A stretch of DNA of 64,000 bases from Flavobacterium sp. (GCA_016721735.1 JADKHM010000019.1:558001-622000), one strand, 5' to 3'. Shown: positions 27,281-36,021, counted from the stretch's first letter. Made by a program: numbers and translations. The notes: generated by a model from the letters alone, not told the origin.

Positions 27281-28918
27281 TTATTTTTTAAATTTTAATG
27301 ACCTTAGTCGTATTACTACCTTCCTCGAACTTATTTTAAAGAAATACATACCATCTGACAAATGACTCGTATTAATCGTATTTGTAGCAGCATTTAAAGG
27401 TTCTTTAAAAAGTGTATTACCATTGATATCCAAAACATCAAGCGTAGCATTTGTAAGGTTTTGCGTATCTATAGACAATTGGTTTTTTACTGGGTTAGGA
27501 TACAAATTCAGATGATCTTTCATCGTAAAATTAGTAGCATTTAATGTCGCATTAATCGGATTAAAATCTTGCCAGTTGACCGCTGCTTGATACGCGCTAA
27601 GACTTCCTACAGGCACTGTTAAACTACATGTATTTCGATTAACTAAATAAAAAGGATCTAAAGATGAATTCGTTGCAACTAATGGCAAAGGTGTCGGCAA
27701 ATAACATTGCACCGAAGTTAAACCGGTACAACCATTAAATGCACGACTACCAAGAGAAGTAACAGAATTTGGAATAGTAATGGAAGTTAAACTACTACAT
27801 AATGAAAAAGCTTCACTTCCAATTGAAGTCACTGAATTTGACATAGTCACTTCAGCTAAACTCGGACAATTATAAAATGCTCTATATTCGATAGAAGTTA
27901 CAGAATCTGGAATAAAAACTGACATTAACCCACAATTCATAAATGTATTATCTTGAATTGAAGTTAGTGAATTGGAAAGCACTATTGACTCTAAATGAAC
28001 GCAACTCCGAAACGCAGCATATTCAATAGAGGTAACAGAGTCGGGAATGGTAATGGAGTAGATATCATAACATTTCTCAAATGCACTACCACCAATAGAA
28101 GTCACGGAATTTGGGATATTAATATACCTTAAACTAAAACATTCGTAAAAAGCATAATCTCCAATTGAAGTTACTGAATCCGGGAGGGTAATGGCAGGTA
28201 AATACGTACAACCAATAAATGTACGTTCTGGTATTGAAGTAATAGCATTTGGAAGCGTGACTGAAATCAAATTAGTACACCATTCAAACGTACTTCTTCC
28301 TAATGAAGTAAGTGAATTAGGTAGTGTAACTGAAGTTAGACTACTGCAACCATAGAATAAATTATTTGCCACTGAAATAAGAGAATTAGGTAAAGAAACT
28401 GAATTTAAATCTTGACAATACATAAATGCGCCTGCTGCAATAGAAGTAACTGAATTTGGAATAATAATCGAAGTTAAACTTCTACAACCCCAAAACGCTT
28501 CTAATTCAATTGTAATTACTGAGTCTGGAATGGTAATCGAAGTTAAGTTACGACAATCAGAAAAGGTCTGAAGACTAATCGAAGTTATTGAATTAGGAAG
28601 TGTTACAGAAACTAAATTTTGGCAACGTTGAAACGCCCTCTGACCGATCGAAGTAACTGAATTTGGGATGACCACTACGTTCAAATTATTATTATCAGAA
28701 AATGAATACTCCTTAATCGAGGTAAGCGTATAAGTGATGCCGTTATTAGTTACATTACTCGGCAACACTAAATATCCTGAAAAATTAAGATTAACGGCTG
28801 TTTCAACATTCGTTGTGCCGGTTATAACATTATAAGTTATACCTTCATAATCAAAACTTTGGGAAAAACCGATACTAGAAATTAACAACGCAAAAAGTAA
28901 AAATATTTTTGTTTTCAT
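27281..28918 (-). CDS. BspA-type leucine-rich-repeat surface protein (copy 3), C-terminal frameshift
   Basis: 545 residues as read. Signal peptide, then about 13-14 LRR_5 repeats and the T9SS linker as in copy 1, with fewer repeats. The sorting domain reads normally to MYFFKISS and then turns into RKVVIRLRSLKFKK. One C is missing near 27326 compared with copies 1 and 2 (CCTCC there, CCTC here). With it restored the end would be E-E-G-S-N-T-T-K-V-I-K-I, stopping at 27288. So this is most likely a full T9SS cargo hit by one base loss, real or artefactual. It heads the three tandem copies and has the longest upstream region. Confidence 0.85.
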   Translation of the reverse strand: MKTKIFLLFALLISSIGFSQSFDYEGITYNVITGTTNVETAVNLNFSGYLVLPSNVTNNGITYTLTSIKEYSFSDNNNLNVVVIPNSVTSIGQRAFQRCQNLVSVTLPNSITSISLQTFSDCRNLTSITIPDSVITIELEAFWGCRSLTSIIIPNSVTSIAAGAFMYCQDLNSVSLPNSLISVANNLFYGCSSLTSVTLPNSLTSLGRSTFEWCTNLISVTLPNAITSIPERTFIGCTYLPAITLPDSVTSIGDYAFYECFSLRYINIPNSVTSIGGSAFEKCYDIYSITIPDSVTSIEYAAFRSCVHLESIVLSNSLTSIQDNTFMNCGLMSVFIPDSVTSIEYRAFYNCPSLAEVTMSNSVTSIGSEAFSLCSSLTSITIPNSVTSLGSRAFNGCTGLTSVQCYLPTPLPLVATNSSLDPFYLVNRNTCSLTVPVGSLSAYQAAVNWQDFNPINATLNATNFTMKDHLNLYPNPVKNQLSIDTQNLTNATLDVLDINGNTLFKEPLNAATNTINTSHLSDGMYFFKISSRKVVIRLRSLKFKK

Positions 28919-29019
28919 GGTCGGTATATTTAGAATGAATAGGTAAATCTAGTTAAAAAAAAATTATAACTTAATAAATTACAGGTAGCTAACTTCTTTA
29001 TCTTTATAAAAACTCTTTT

Positions 29020-29256
29020 ATGACGGAATTCATTACGGTTGCCACTTTCAATTACGGGCATGAAATCACGGTACTCAAAACCATTTTAGATCATGAAAAA
29101 ATTCCGTATTTGTTTCAGAATGAAAATCTGATTTCGATAGATCCATTCGCGAGCATTGCCTATGGCGGCATCCAACTCAAAGTACATCCCAACGATATTT
29201 CTAGAGTAAAGGAAATCATCGAGGAATTAAACCGTCCGAATCTCAATATTATTTGA
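29020..29256 (+). CDS. DUF2007 domain protein
   Basis: 78 residues. FITVATFNYGHEITVLKTILDHEKIPYLFQNENLISIDPF fits DUF2007 (putative signal-transducing protein, a small alpha/beta fold of ferredoxin type), and GGIQLKVHPNDISRVKEIIEEL closes it. The biochemical role of the family is unknown. It is the first plus-strand gene after the LRR block and lies at the left edge of the long AT-rich gap. Confidence 0.8.
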   Translation: MTEFITVATFNYGHEITVLKTILDHEKIPYLFQNENLISIDPFASIAYGGIQLKVHPNDISRVKEIIEELNRPNLNII

Positions 29257-29913
29257 GAGTTTTCAACATCTATTAAAAACAACAAAAAGAAAAAGGAAAT
29301 TTAAATTATTTTATGATGGTTATTATAGTGTGTTAATAGTTACAATAACTTTCTATTTTAAATTTGAATTTTGTAGTTATCTTTTTTTATAACGATTTGT
29401 TAACATACTTTTCGGATGATAAATCACTCATTTTGAAGTTGATTTTAAAAACTATCAACAGTTGTTCACAGTCAAAAATGAGTTGGTTTTGTAAATAAGT
29501 TTATGGTTGTTTTTTGTTAACAAAGGAGTTTGAATAGCGCATAACTTTTCCAAAAAAAAGCCAAACTAAATTTGTTTTTCTCCTCTCGGTTTTGGATTAC
29601 AATTTAATCTCAAACCAACAAGAAAAAGTTCTGATTTTCTATATTTAGTTATGAACAACCCATGTTAAATTAAAGTAAATTGAATATCAAGCAATTAGGA
29701 AAAACTATTAACATAACGTAAAATTAACGATTCATAAATATTAAAATAGCTGATTTTAAAGCACTTATGTTTTTCAGCCAATATCAAACCAATTTTTGAA
29801 ATATTAATTTATGCATTTGAAATCAACCTTTTCGGTTCAAAGATTATGTAATGCTGAAAAGAGTTACTTCACTAAGATTGATTAAATTTGCCACACATCA
29901 CAATACCAAAAAA
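29257..29913. other. AT-rich gap with DnaA-box-like 9-mers; candidate replication origin
   Basis: 657 bases, very AT-rich, with no credible gene. TTGTTCACA (29462-29470) and TTATGAACA (29649-29657) each differ from the DnaA box TTATNCACA at one position. CTATCAACA (29452-29460), TTGTTAACA (29397-29405 and 29514-29522), CTATTAACA (29705-29713) and TGTTAATAG (29331-29339, its reverse) are two off. To the left most genes are on the minus strand and to the right most are on the plus strand, as expected at an origin. parS-like sites lie 25-27 kb away. AT-rich DNA yields such 9-mers by chance, so this remains a hypothesis. Confidence 0.35.
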
Positions 29914-30342
29914 ATGAAAATAGCCATAGGAAACGACCACGCTGGACCCGATTATAAAAAAGCCATTCTAGCCATGCTGCAAACCAAAGGATACGAAGTG
30001 ACCAACTACGGAACCGATACTTTTGACAGCGTAGATTATCCAGATTTCGGACATCCTGTCGCCAACGATGTTTCTGAAGGGAAAGTGAGTTTTGGCATCG
30101 TCATTTGTGGTAGCGGAAACGGAATCGCCATGACGGTTAATAAACATCCCAATGTGCGTGCGGCATTGTGTTGGACCAAAGAAATTGCGCAATTGGCACG
30201 TCAACATAATGACGCCAATATCATTAGTATTCCTGCGCGATTTACCTCTATTCACCAAGCTGTCGAAATGGTTGAAACATTTCTAACGACAGCTTTCGAA
30301 GGCGGAAGACACGCCAATCGGGTGAACAAAATCAATTGTTAG
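29914..30342 (+). CDS. rpiB: Ribose-5-phosphate isomerase B
   Basis: 142 residues from the ATG at 29914. An upstream ATG at 29851 adds 21 residues that do not belong to the family, so I reject it. RpiB interconverts ribose 5-phosphate and ribulose 5-phosphate in the pentose phosphate pathway. MKIAIGNDHAGPDYKKAI is the standard N-terminus (His-Ala-Gly loop). GIVICGSGNGIAMTVNKHPNVRAALCW contains the active-site Cys and the phosphate-binding G-x-G-x-G. ARQHNDANIISIPARF matches the H-N-D-A-N block. The next gene follows after 3 bases. Confidence 0.95.
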   Translation: MKIAIGNDHAGPDYKKAILAMLQTKGYEVTNYGTDTFDSVDYPDFGHPVANDVSEGKVSFGIVICGSGNGIAMTVNKHPNVRAALCWTKEIAQLARQHNDANIISIPARFTSIHQAVEMVETFLTTAFEGGRHANRVNKINC

Positions 30343-30345
30343 CCA

Positions 30346-30678
30346 ATGAAGATGCCGGATTTTACGATAGTCGAAGATTGTATTGCTGTTGGAAGAAAAG
30401 TTGCATTAGGTACTTTTTTACTGGGAAGCGTCATCCTCACCGCGTATTATATCAATAACAATAGCAGCATCATTTTCCTGAGTCTCTTCTTTATGGTCGC
30501 AGCCATATTTATTAACACCTATGTTTTTATCAAACTCATCATGTGTTGGACAACAAACAAACCCGAAAGAAATAAGATTCGAAACACCTTGTTTTTGTTA
30601 TTGCTCAATATTCCGATCGCTTATGCTTATGTAAAGATTGGTTTAGAGATTTATGGCAACTCGTTTTCAATTCAATAA
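30346..30678 (+). CDS. Hypothetical membrane protein between rpiB and tex
   Basis: 110 residues with three hydrophobic segments (about 18-38, 41-68 and 83-102) and short charged loops (CWTTNKPERNKIRN). It follows rpiB by 3 bases and precedes tex by 10, so the three form one unit. I recognise no family. Confidence 0.6.
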   Translation: MKMPDFTIVEDCIAVGRKVALGTFLLGSVILTAYYINNNSSIIFLSLFFMVAAIFINTYVFIKLIMCWTTNKPERNKIRNTLFLLLLNIPIAYAYVKIGLEIYGNSFSIQ

Positions 30679-30688
30679 AAGAAACTTC

Positions 30689-32812
30689 ATGAATGCAATT
30701 CAGTTTATTCAAAGCCAAGTCAATACTGCGCCGAAAAACATCGAAAACACCATCAAATTACTAGAGGAAGACTGCACAATTCCCTTTATTTCTCGCTATC
30801 GAAAAGATCAAACCGGAAATCTAGATGAAGTGGTTATCGAGCAAATTGCCAAGCGCAAGAAACAATACGATGAGATTGTGAAACGCAAAGAAGCCATTCT
30901 AAAATCGATTGAAGAGCAGCAAGCATTAACACCGGAATTGGCCAAAAAAATCCAAGATAGTTTCGATTTGCAAGAACTCGAAGATTACTACTTACCCTAT
31001 AAAAAGAAGAAAAAAACCAAAGCCGATGTCGCGCGCGAAAACGGACTGGAGCCACTCGCTAAAATTATCATGGCGCAAAATAATGAGGATGTCGATTTTA
31101 TTGCGTCCCGTTATTTGAACGACAAAGTGATCAACGAAGACGAAGCTTTGCAAGGCGCACGAGACATTATCGCCGAATGGATCAACGAAAACACTTATGT
31201 TCGAAAGTTGTTGCGCCGACTCTTTACTCGAACTGCCACGATTACGACCAAAGTGGTGAAGACTAAGAAAGACGACGAAAACGCACAAAAGTTCAGTCAG
31301 TATTTCGATTGGTCCGAAAATATCACAAAAGCACCTGCCCATCGATTGTTGGCGATGCTTCGTGCGGAAAATGAAGGTTTTATAAAAATCAAAGTTGAAA
31401 TAGAATCTGATGATGCCATTGCCAATATTGAAGATCAAATCATCAAAAGAAATAATGATTGCACGCCGCATCTCAAGTTGGCGATTGAAGACAGTTATAA
31501 AAGATTGCTGACTCCAGCCATTTCGAACGAAACCTTGCAAGAAGCCAAAGCCAAAGCGGATGCCAATTCGATTCAGGTTTTTGCCTCTAATTTGAGTCAA
31601 TTGTTGTTGGCGCCACCTTTGGGCGAGAAACGAATTTTAGCTATCGACCCGGGTTTTCGAAGCGGTTGTAAAGTAGTTTGTTTGGATGAAAAAGGCGATT
31701 TGTTGTACAACGAAACCATCTATCCTCATGCGCCGCAACACGAAGATGCCATTGCGATGAAGAAAATTCGCTCGATGGTCAATGCTTATAAAATAGATGC
31801 GATTTCTATTGGCAACGGAACCGCGTCTAGAGAAACCGAGTTTTTTATTAAGAAAATTGCGTTTGATAAACCAGTGCAAGTTTTTGTGGTGAGTGAAGCC
31901 GGCGCGTCGGTGTATTCGGCATCTAAAATTGCCAGAGAAGAATTTCCCAACTTTGATGTTACCGTTCGAGGCTCTGTGTCTATTGGTCGCCGACTTTCAG
32001 ATCCGTTGGCGGAGTTGGTCAAAATTGATCCAAAATCGATAGGAGTAGGGCAATATCAACATGATGTTGATCAAACAAAATTGAAAGAAGAATTAGACAC
32101 GACAGTAATTCGATGTGTGAATTCTGTTGGTATTAATATCAATACAGCCAGCAAATCTTTGTTGAGTTACGTAAGCGGAATTGGGGAAAAGTTGGCAGAA
32201 AACATTGTGCAATATCGAAACGAAAACGGCCCTTTTCACGACAGAAAAGAATTGAAGAAAGTACCGCGATTAGGCGAAAAAGCATATCAACAAGGCGTGG
32301 CATTTATCAGAATTGCGAATGCGAAAAATCCGTTGGATGGTTCTGCAGTGCATCCGGAAGCGTATCCCATTGTAGAGAAAATGGCGAAAGATTTGAAAAT
32401 ATCTGTCAACGAATTGATCGCTAATAAAGAAAAGACGGCGCAAATCAAACCGGAAAGTTATGTGACGACTGAGATTGGAATTTTAGGTTTAAAAGACATC
32501 ATCAAAGAACTCGAAAAACCCGGATTAGATCCTAGAAAATCTGCCAAAATTTTCGAGTTTGATCCGAATGTCAAATCGATGAAGGATGTGAAAATTGGAA
32601 TGATTGTGCCGGGAATTGTCAACAACATTACCAATTTCGGTTGTTTTGTTGATATCGGAATAAAGGAAAGCGGATTGGTTCACATTTCGCAACTCAAAGC
32701 CGGTTTTGTTTCTGATGTGAATGAAGTGGTAAAATTACACCAGCATGTCGAGGTAAAAGTAACCGATGTTGATGAAGACAGAAAGCGGATACAACTTTCG
32801 ATGATCTTGTAG
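30689..32812 (+). CDS. tex: Tex family transcription accessory / RNA-binding protein
   Basis: 707 residues from the ATG at 30689. The longer frame from 30653 overlaps the previous gene and is less likely. Tex proteins bind nucleic acid and affect transcription or stress survival. Domains in order: helical Tex N-terminal region (to about 310), YqgF-type RNase H fold (RILAIDPGFRSGCKVVCLDEKG), helix-hairpin-helix domain (VGININTASKSLLSYVSGIGEKLA and VPRLGEKAYQQGVAFIRI), and a C-terminal S1 domain (GMIVPGIVNNITNFGCFVDIG) ending in RKRIQLSMIL. Its last ~184 bases recur at 35408-35591. Confidence 0.93.
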   Translation: MNAIQFIQSQVNTAPKNIENTIKLLEEDCTIPFISRYRKDQTGNLDEVVIEQIAKRKKQYDEIVKRKEAILKSIEEQQALTPELAKKIQDSFDLQELEDYYLPYKKKKKTKADVARENGLEPLAKIIMAQNNEDVDFIASRYLNDKVINEDEALQGARDIIAEWINENTYVRKLLRRLFTRTATITTKVVKTKKDDENAQKFSQYFDWSENITKAPAHRLLAMLRAENEGFIKIKVEIESDDAIANIEDQIIKRNNDCTPHLKLAIEDSYKRLLTPAISNETLQEAKAKADANSIQVFASNLSQLLLAPPLGEKRILAIDPGFRSGCKVVCLDEKGDLLYNETIYPHAPQHEDAIAMKKIRSMVNAYKIDAISIGNGTASRETEFFIKKIAFDKPVQVFVVSEAGASVYSASKIAREEFPNFDVTVRGSVSIGRRLSDPLAELVKIDPKSIGVGQYQHDVDQTKLKEELDTTVIRCVNSVGININTASKSLLSYVSGIGEKLAENIVQYRNENGPFHDRKELKKVPRLGEKAYQQGVAFIRIANAKNPLDGSAVHPEAYPIVEKMAKDLKISVNELIANKEKTAQIKPESYVTTEIGILGLKDIIKELEKPGLDPRKSAKIFEFDPNVKSMKDVKIGMIVPGIVNNITNFGCFVDIGIKESGLVHISQLKAGFVSDVNEVVKLHQHVEVKVTDVDEDRKRIQLSMIL

Positions 32813-32824
32813 GCAAATTTCAAT

Positions 32825-32875
32825 AAAAAAAATCCCAAATCCCAATTAAATCAATGGATTTGGGATTTTCCTTTT
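32825..32875. terminator. Bidirectional terminator after tex
   Basis: AAAATCCCAAATCC (32829-32842) pairs with GGATTTGGGATTTT (32856-32869), a 14-bp perfect stem with A before and T after. It serves tex and the convergent hydrolase gene. Confidence 0.85.
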
Positions 32876-32887
32876 AAATAAGACATT

Positions 32888-34267
32888 TTAATATTTTAAA
32901 ATCCAAGAACTCATTTTTTCTAAAACAATTGGAGCTATGGTCTGTTCCAATTGTCCATATTCTTCTACTGAACCTATTTTTGCATCTTGAAAAAGATGAT
33001 TTAAGTTGGGTAATTCTGCGATTTCAAATCGCCTATTTTTTGCTTTTTCTAATGAAATTTTAATTCCATTGAGGTTTTCTTTAGAAGTAACTTGCGTATC
33101 TAAAGTTCCATTTATTGCCAACACTGGAATTTTTATTTTGCTCCAATAGTCGTCGGGATTAATTTTTAGAAAATAGGAATACCAAGGCATACTAAGAGAC
33201 TTGCTTTGGTCATTCAAGAAATTTTCCATTTCTGTTTCACTAGGTTGTTGCTCTTTTGGAAGTTTTTCCAATTCATTAAATAATATTTTTTTTACTTCAT
33301 TTTGTAAATCGTTTCCTTGGTAATTTTTCACCGTAGCATAGAGCTTTCTGTTTAAATCGCTGGTAGATTTTAATTGAGCTTCGTTAGCGCCAGATAATTT
33401 GCCTTGAGCGTTGGTTTGTAAAATCATCAATTCATCAATCGAAATGCCTGGTCCGGCCATGGAAACAATAAATTTTACTTTTTTATTTTGAGAGGCAACT
33501 ATTGGTGCAATAATTCCGCCTTCACTATGCCCAATTAATCCTATTTCTTGAAATCCTTTTTTAGCTATAAATTCAACAGCGGCATTAGTGTCTGTTGCAA
33601 AATTTTGTGTTGTCATATTGGTGCTCGCGCCGTTTGAACCGCCGACACCTCTATCGTCTAGACGTAAAACACCGATTCCTTTCTTAGCAAAATCATCTGC
33701 AATTACCCAAAATGATTTGTGACCAAAAATTTCAGAATCTCTATTTTGTTGTCCAGAACCAGATATTAGAATTACCACCGGAAATTCTTTTTTGTTGCTT
33801 GGTGTTGTTAATGTTCCTGCTAAAGTGTTCCTATCCGTTGGGTTTTCAAAGGTGACTTCTTCAATTTTATAATCAAATGGTGCTTTTGGTGTTTGTGGTC
33901 GTTTGAGTGTAGACTCGCCTTCTTTCTTTCTATTTAAAATCAGAGGCAAACTCATTTGACCTTGGCTAAATATTCCCTCAATTTGATCAGATTTCAAAGT
34001 CCCTTTGTATTGAATTTGCATCTCTGAAGAAGTTAAAGAGAGTTCATTTTTTTCATAAGTCGTTTTAGTAATCGGTATGTCTTTTACACCTTGCATGGGG
34101 CTATCCATTGTTGTAGTCAATTCGTTTCCAATTTGTTTTATGTTAAAAACAACAGGAAGTTTGGCTCCAGGAATGTCCAGTACGCCGACCCAAGAACTAA
34201 CGATTTCTTGTGCAAATAATGTCGAAAAACAAAAATAGCTAACGATAAAAAATAAAGTTGTTTTCAT
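32888..34267 (-). CDS. Secreted alpha/beta hydrolase
   Basis: 459 residues. A signal peptide (about 1-19) leads to a strand-rich region (about 20-140) and an alpha/beta hydrolase domain. VVILISGSGQQNRDSE holds the oxyanion-hole loop. GHSEGG is the nucleophile elbow (Ser near residue 248), NGTLDTQVT contributes the acid, and LPNLNHLFQD the catalytic His. This matches the serine-aminopeptidase/acyl-hydrolase type common as secreted enzymes in Bacteroidetes. The substrate is unknown. It is the last gene of the three-gene minus-strand cassette lying between the two tex 3' ends. Confidence 0.85.
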   Translation of the reverse strand: MKTTLFFIVSYFCFSTLFAQEIVSSWVGVLDIPGAKLPVVFNIKQIGNELTTTMDSPMQGVKDIPITKTTYEKNELSLTSSEMQIQYKGTLKSDQIEGIFSQGQMSLPLILNRKKEGESTLKRPQTPKAPFDYKIEEVTFENPTDRNTLAGTLTTPSNKKEFPVVILISGSGQQNRDSEIFGHKSFWVIADDFAKKGIGVLRLDDRGVGGSNGASTNMTTQNFATDTNAAVEFIAKKGFQEIGLIGHSEGGIIAPIVASQNKKVKFIVSMAGPGISIDELMILQTNAQGKLSGANEAQLKSTSDLNRKLYATVKNYQGNDLQNEVKKILFNELEKLPKEQQPSETEMENFLNDQSKSLSMPWYSYFLKINPDDYWSKIKIPVLAINGTLDTQVTSKENLNGIKISLEKAKNRRFEIAELPNLNHLFQDAKIGSVEEYGQLEQTIAPIVLEKMSSWILKY

Positions 34268-34280
34268 GTGTTGTGTAGTT

Positions 34281-34862
34281 TTAGATAATTGATAAGACCA
34301 ATTTTGAAGTAATTTCTACAATTAGAATTATGATTCCAAAAATGACATAGTGAATAGTTTTTTTTGCATTTGTAGCTGTCTTGAACCCTTGAAACAAAAG
34401 TGCAATCGCATAAATAAGCAATGCAAGCAATAGAATAGACATCAGTACTATTCCAATTAAATCAGAAGGTTGAAGATCTATTTTGTCTAATGAATTGATG
34501 TTTTTCATTACTTCTTCTGTCACGTTTTTAACAATAGGAATTGATGTCAATAGAGCTGACAAATAGAATGGAATTCTAAATATAACAGCGCTGTTTAAGA
34601 TGTCAATAAAGCGTGTTTTCGCATTTATCATTTTTCCGAAGACAAACAGAATAAGAGTAATCAAGATTATTATAATGCTATTTTCTTTTAGAGAATCTTG
34701 AAAAGTCATTTCGGATCGAAGGTGAACATCTAATAAACCATCATAAGAAACACCGATAAGTGAAGCAAGCAAGCTACCGGCAATTGCACAAATAACTCCA
34801 AAAATCAAAAGATGCTTTTCAGAAAATATAGTAAACGGATTTAAAATCATTTGCCAATTCAT
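34281..34862 (-). CDS. Yip1-like membrane protein
   Basis: 193 residues with five hydrophobic segments (about 18-38, 58-76, 92-110, 132-158, 172-192). The start MNWQMILNPFTIFSEKH and the spacing resemble Yip1-family bacterial proteins. I know these from neighbourhoods with DUF2089 regulators, so the pairing fits. Function unknown. The gap to the hydrolase is 13 bases and to the DUF2089 gene 4 bases. Confidence 0.6.
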   Translation of the reverse strand: MNWQMILNPFTIFSEKHLLIFGVICAIAGSLLASLIGVSYDGLLDVHLRSEMTFQDSLKENSIIIILITLILFVFGKMINAKTRFIDILNSAVIFRIPFYLSALLTSIPIVKNVTEEVMKNINSLDKIDLQPSDLIGIVLMSILLLALLIYAIALLFQGFKTATNAKKTIHYVIFGIIILIVEITSKLVLSII

Positions 34863-34866
34863 TTTG

Positions 34867-35136
34867 CTATAAGGTTTTAAGTTGATTAATTTTTTCTATC
34901 AGGTCATCCATTTTGTTCCTCATTGTTGGATAGGAGTTTCCTGCTTGTTTCGCCATTTCTTTTATACTTCCGCTTGAAAGAAAAAAATCAAGAATGAAAT
35001 CTTGTTCTTCTCTCGTTAGTTTAAAGTAAAATGGCAAATCGTATTTTCCGTTAATTTCTGTTTCACAATTAGCACATTTCATTTGACTAACTAAAAGTGA
35101 ATTTTCGCAACTTGGACAAACAATAGGGAGTTTCAT
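34867..35136 (-). CDS. DUF2089-like zinc-ribbon / helix-turn-helix protein
   Basis: 89 residues from the ATG at 35136. A longer frame to 35187 starts with MCNKFLILFKN, which does not fit. An N-terminal zinc ribbon has C-P-S-C and C-A-N-C (residues about 7-23), then GKYDLPFYFKLTREEQDFILDFFLSSGSIKEMAKQAGNSYPTMRNKMDDL, a HTH of the DUF2089 kind (S-Y-P-T-x-R-N-K recognition helix). It probably regulates the two genes after it. First of the three cassette genes. Confidence 0.8.
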   Translation of the reverse strand: MKLPIVCPSCENSLLVSQMKCANCETEINGKYDLPFYFKLTREEQDFILDFFLSSGSIKEMAKQAGNSYPTMRNKMDDLIEKINQLKTL

Positions 35137-35407
35137 TTTTAATAAAGTTAAAACATTTTTAAACAAAATTAAAAATTTATTACACAAAACAACAAAATTT
35201 TCGATTTATTTCTAAATAAAAAAATATGGTTTTAAAATGAAACTAGAAGTTTGTGAAAGCAAAGAGACTAAGATTGTCGTGTTTAATGATATTGTTGAAT
35301 AGTTAAAAAGCCAGATCAACAACGGAGAAAAGCTGCTGTAGTTTTCAGTAGTAAACACCAAAAAATGTATGAAGTGGAATTATTTCAATCGGAATTCCTA
35401 TTCTCAC
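35137..35407. other. Gap with eroded sequence upstream of the DUF2089 gene
   Basis: The promoter side of the cassette, then from about 35237 a short frame MKLEVCESKETKIVVF ending after 21 codons (TAG), and further lysine-rich text in changing frames up to the tex fragment. It looks like the remains of a gene, but I cannot name it. Confidence 0.4.
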
Positions 35408-35591
35408 TACCAATTTCGGTTGTTTTGTTGATATCGGAATAAAGGAAAGCGGATTGGTTCACATTTCGCAACTCAAAGCCGGTTTTGTTTCTGATGTGAA
35501 TGAAGTGGTAAAATTACACCAGCATGTCGAGGTAAAAGTAACCGATGTTGATGAAGATCGAAAGCGGATACAACTTTCGATGATCTTGTAG
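35408..35591 (+). pseudogene. Duplicated 3' end of tex (S1 domain fragment)
   Basis: These 184 bases repeat 32629-32812 with about two base differences (GAAGATCGAAAG here, GAAGACAGAAAG in tex). They end at the same TAG codon. Homology also continues in weaker form into the following hairpin. There is no start codon, so it is not a gene. It forms a direct repeat, 2779 bases from the original, around the hydrolase-Yip1-DUF2089 cassette. Confidence 0.92.
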
Positions 35592-35593
35592 GT

Positions 35594-35665
35594 AAATTCC
35601 AAATCAAAAAAATTCCAAATTCCAATAGATAATACTGGAATTTGGAATTTTTTGATTTGGAATTT
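35594..35665. terminator. Long terminator-like hairpin between the tex fragment and tatA
   Basis: Left arm 35594-35624, right arm 35636-35665, an 11-base loop. The arms are complementary over about 30 bases with one extra A in the left arm. It consists of AATTCCAAAT-type segments, similar to but longer than the tex terminator. It lies between convergent units. Confidence 0.75.
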
Positions 35666-35684
35666 ATCAGTCTAAAAGACCTGA

Positions 35685-35858
35685 TTATTTTGTTTCCTCT
35701 GATTTCTTCTCAGCAGGTTGGTCGTCTTTTGCAGCGTTCTTGAATTCTTTGATTCCGCTACCCAAGCCTTTCATTAATTCTGGAATTTTCTTACCTCCAA
35801 AAAGTAAAAGAACTACCAGTAATATAATAAGGATTTCTGTAACACCTAATCTTCCCAT
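35685..35858 (-). CDS. tatA: Sec-independent protein translocase TatA
   Basis: 57 residues from the ATG at 35858. A longer frame would start at 36014 with non-homologous residues. MGRLGVTEILIILLVVLLLFGGKKIPELMKGLGSGIKEFKNA is a textbook TatA/E: short N-tail, one membrane helix (7-22), the F-G-x-x-x-x-P-E hinge, then the amphipathic helix and an acidic/lysine tail. TatA oligomers form the twin-arginine export pore with TatC, which is not in this window. It is divergent from the M23 peptidase, as in other Flavobacteriaceae. Confidence 0.95.
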   Translation of the reverse strand: MGRLGVTEILIILLVVLLLFGGKKIPELMKGLGSGIKEFKNAAKDDQPAEKKSEETK

Positions 35859-35905
35859 GTTGAAATAATTTGTTGCCGAAGCAAAATTGGTACTAAATAA
35901 CGGCA

Positions 35906-35913
35906 CAAAGATA
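35906..35913 (-). promoter_or_regulatory. Candidate -7 promoter box for tatA
   Basis: Minus strand TATCTTTG is an exact TAnnTTTG match, 47 bases before the tatA start. No -33 box at the right distance is clear. Confidence 0.45.
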
Positions 35914-36021
35914 TACAGAAATATGAATAGTTTTCTTAAAAAGCAAATATTTGTGACGCAGCTGCGTTTGCGTAAAGATGGGATTACGCATATTGTCAAT
36001 AACTCCTCAAACATTAATTTC

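Noticed and set aside
29851..29913. Longer N-terminus for rpiB
   Set aside because: The 21 extra residues are unlike the family, which starts at M-K-I-A-I.
32888..35136. Transposon between the tex copies
   Set aside because: No transposase and no terminal inverted repeats; the flanks are direct copies of a gene end.
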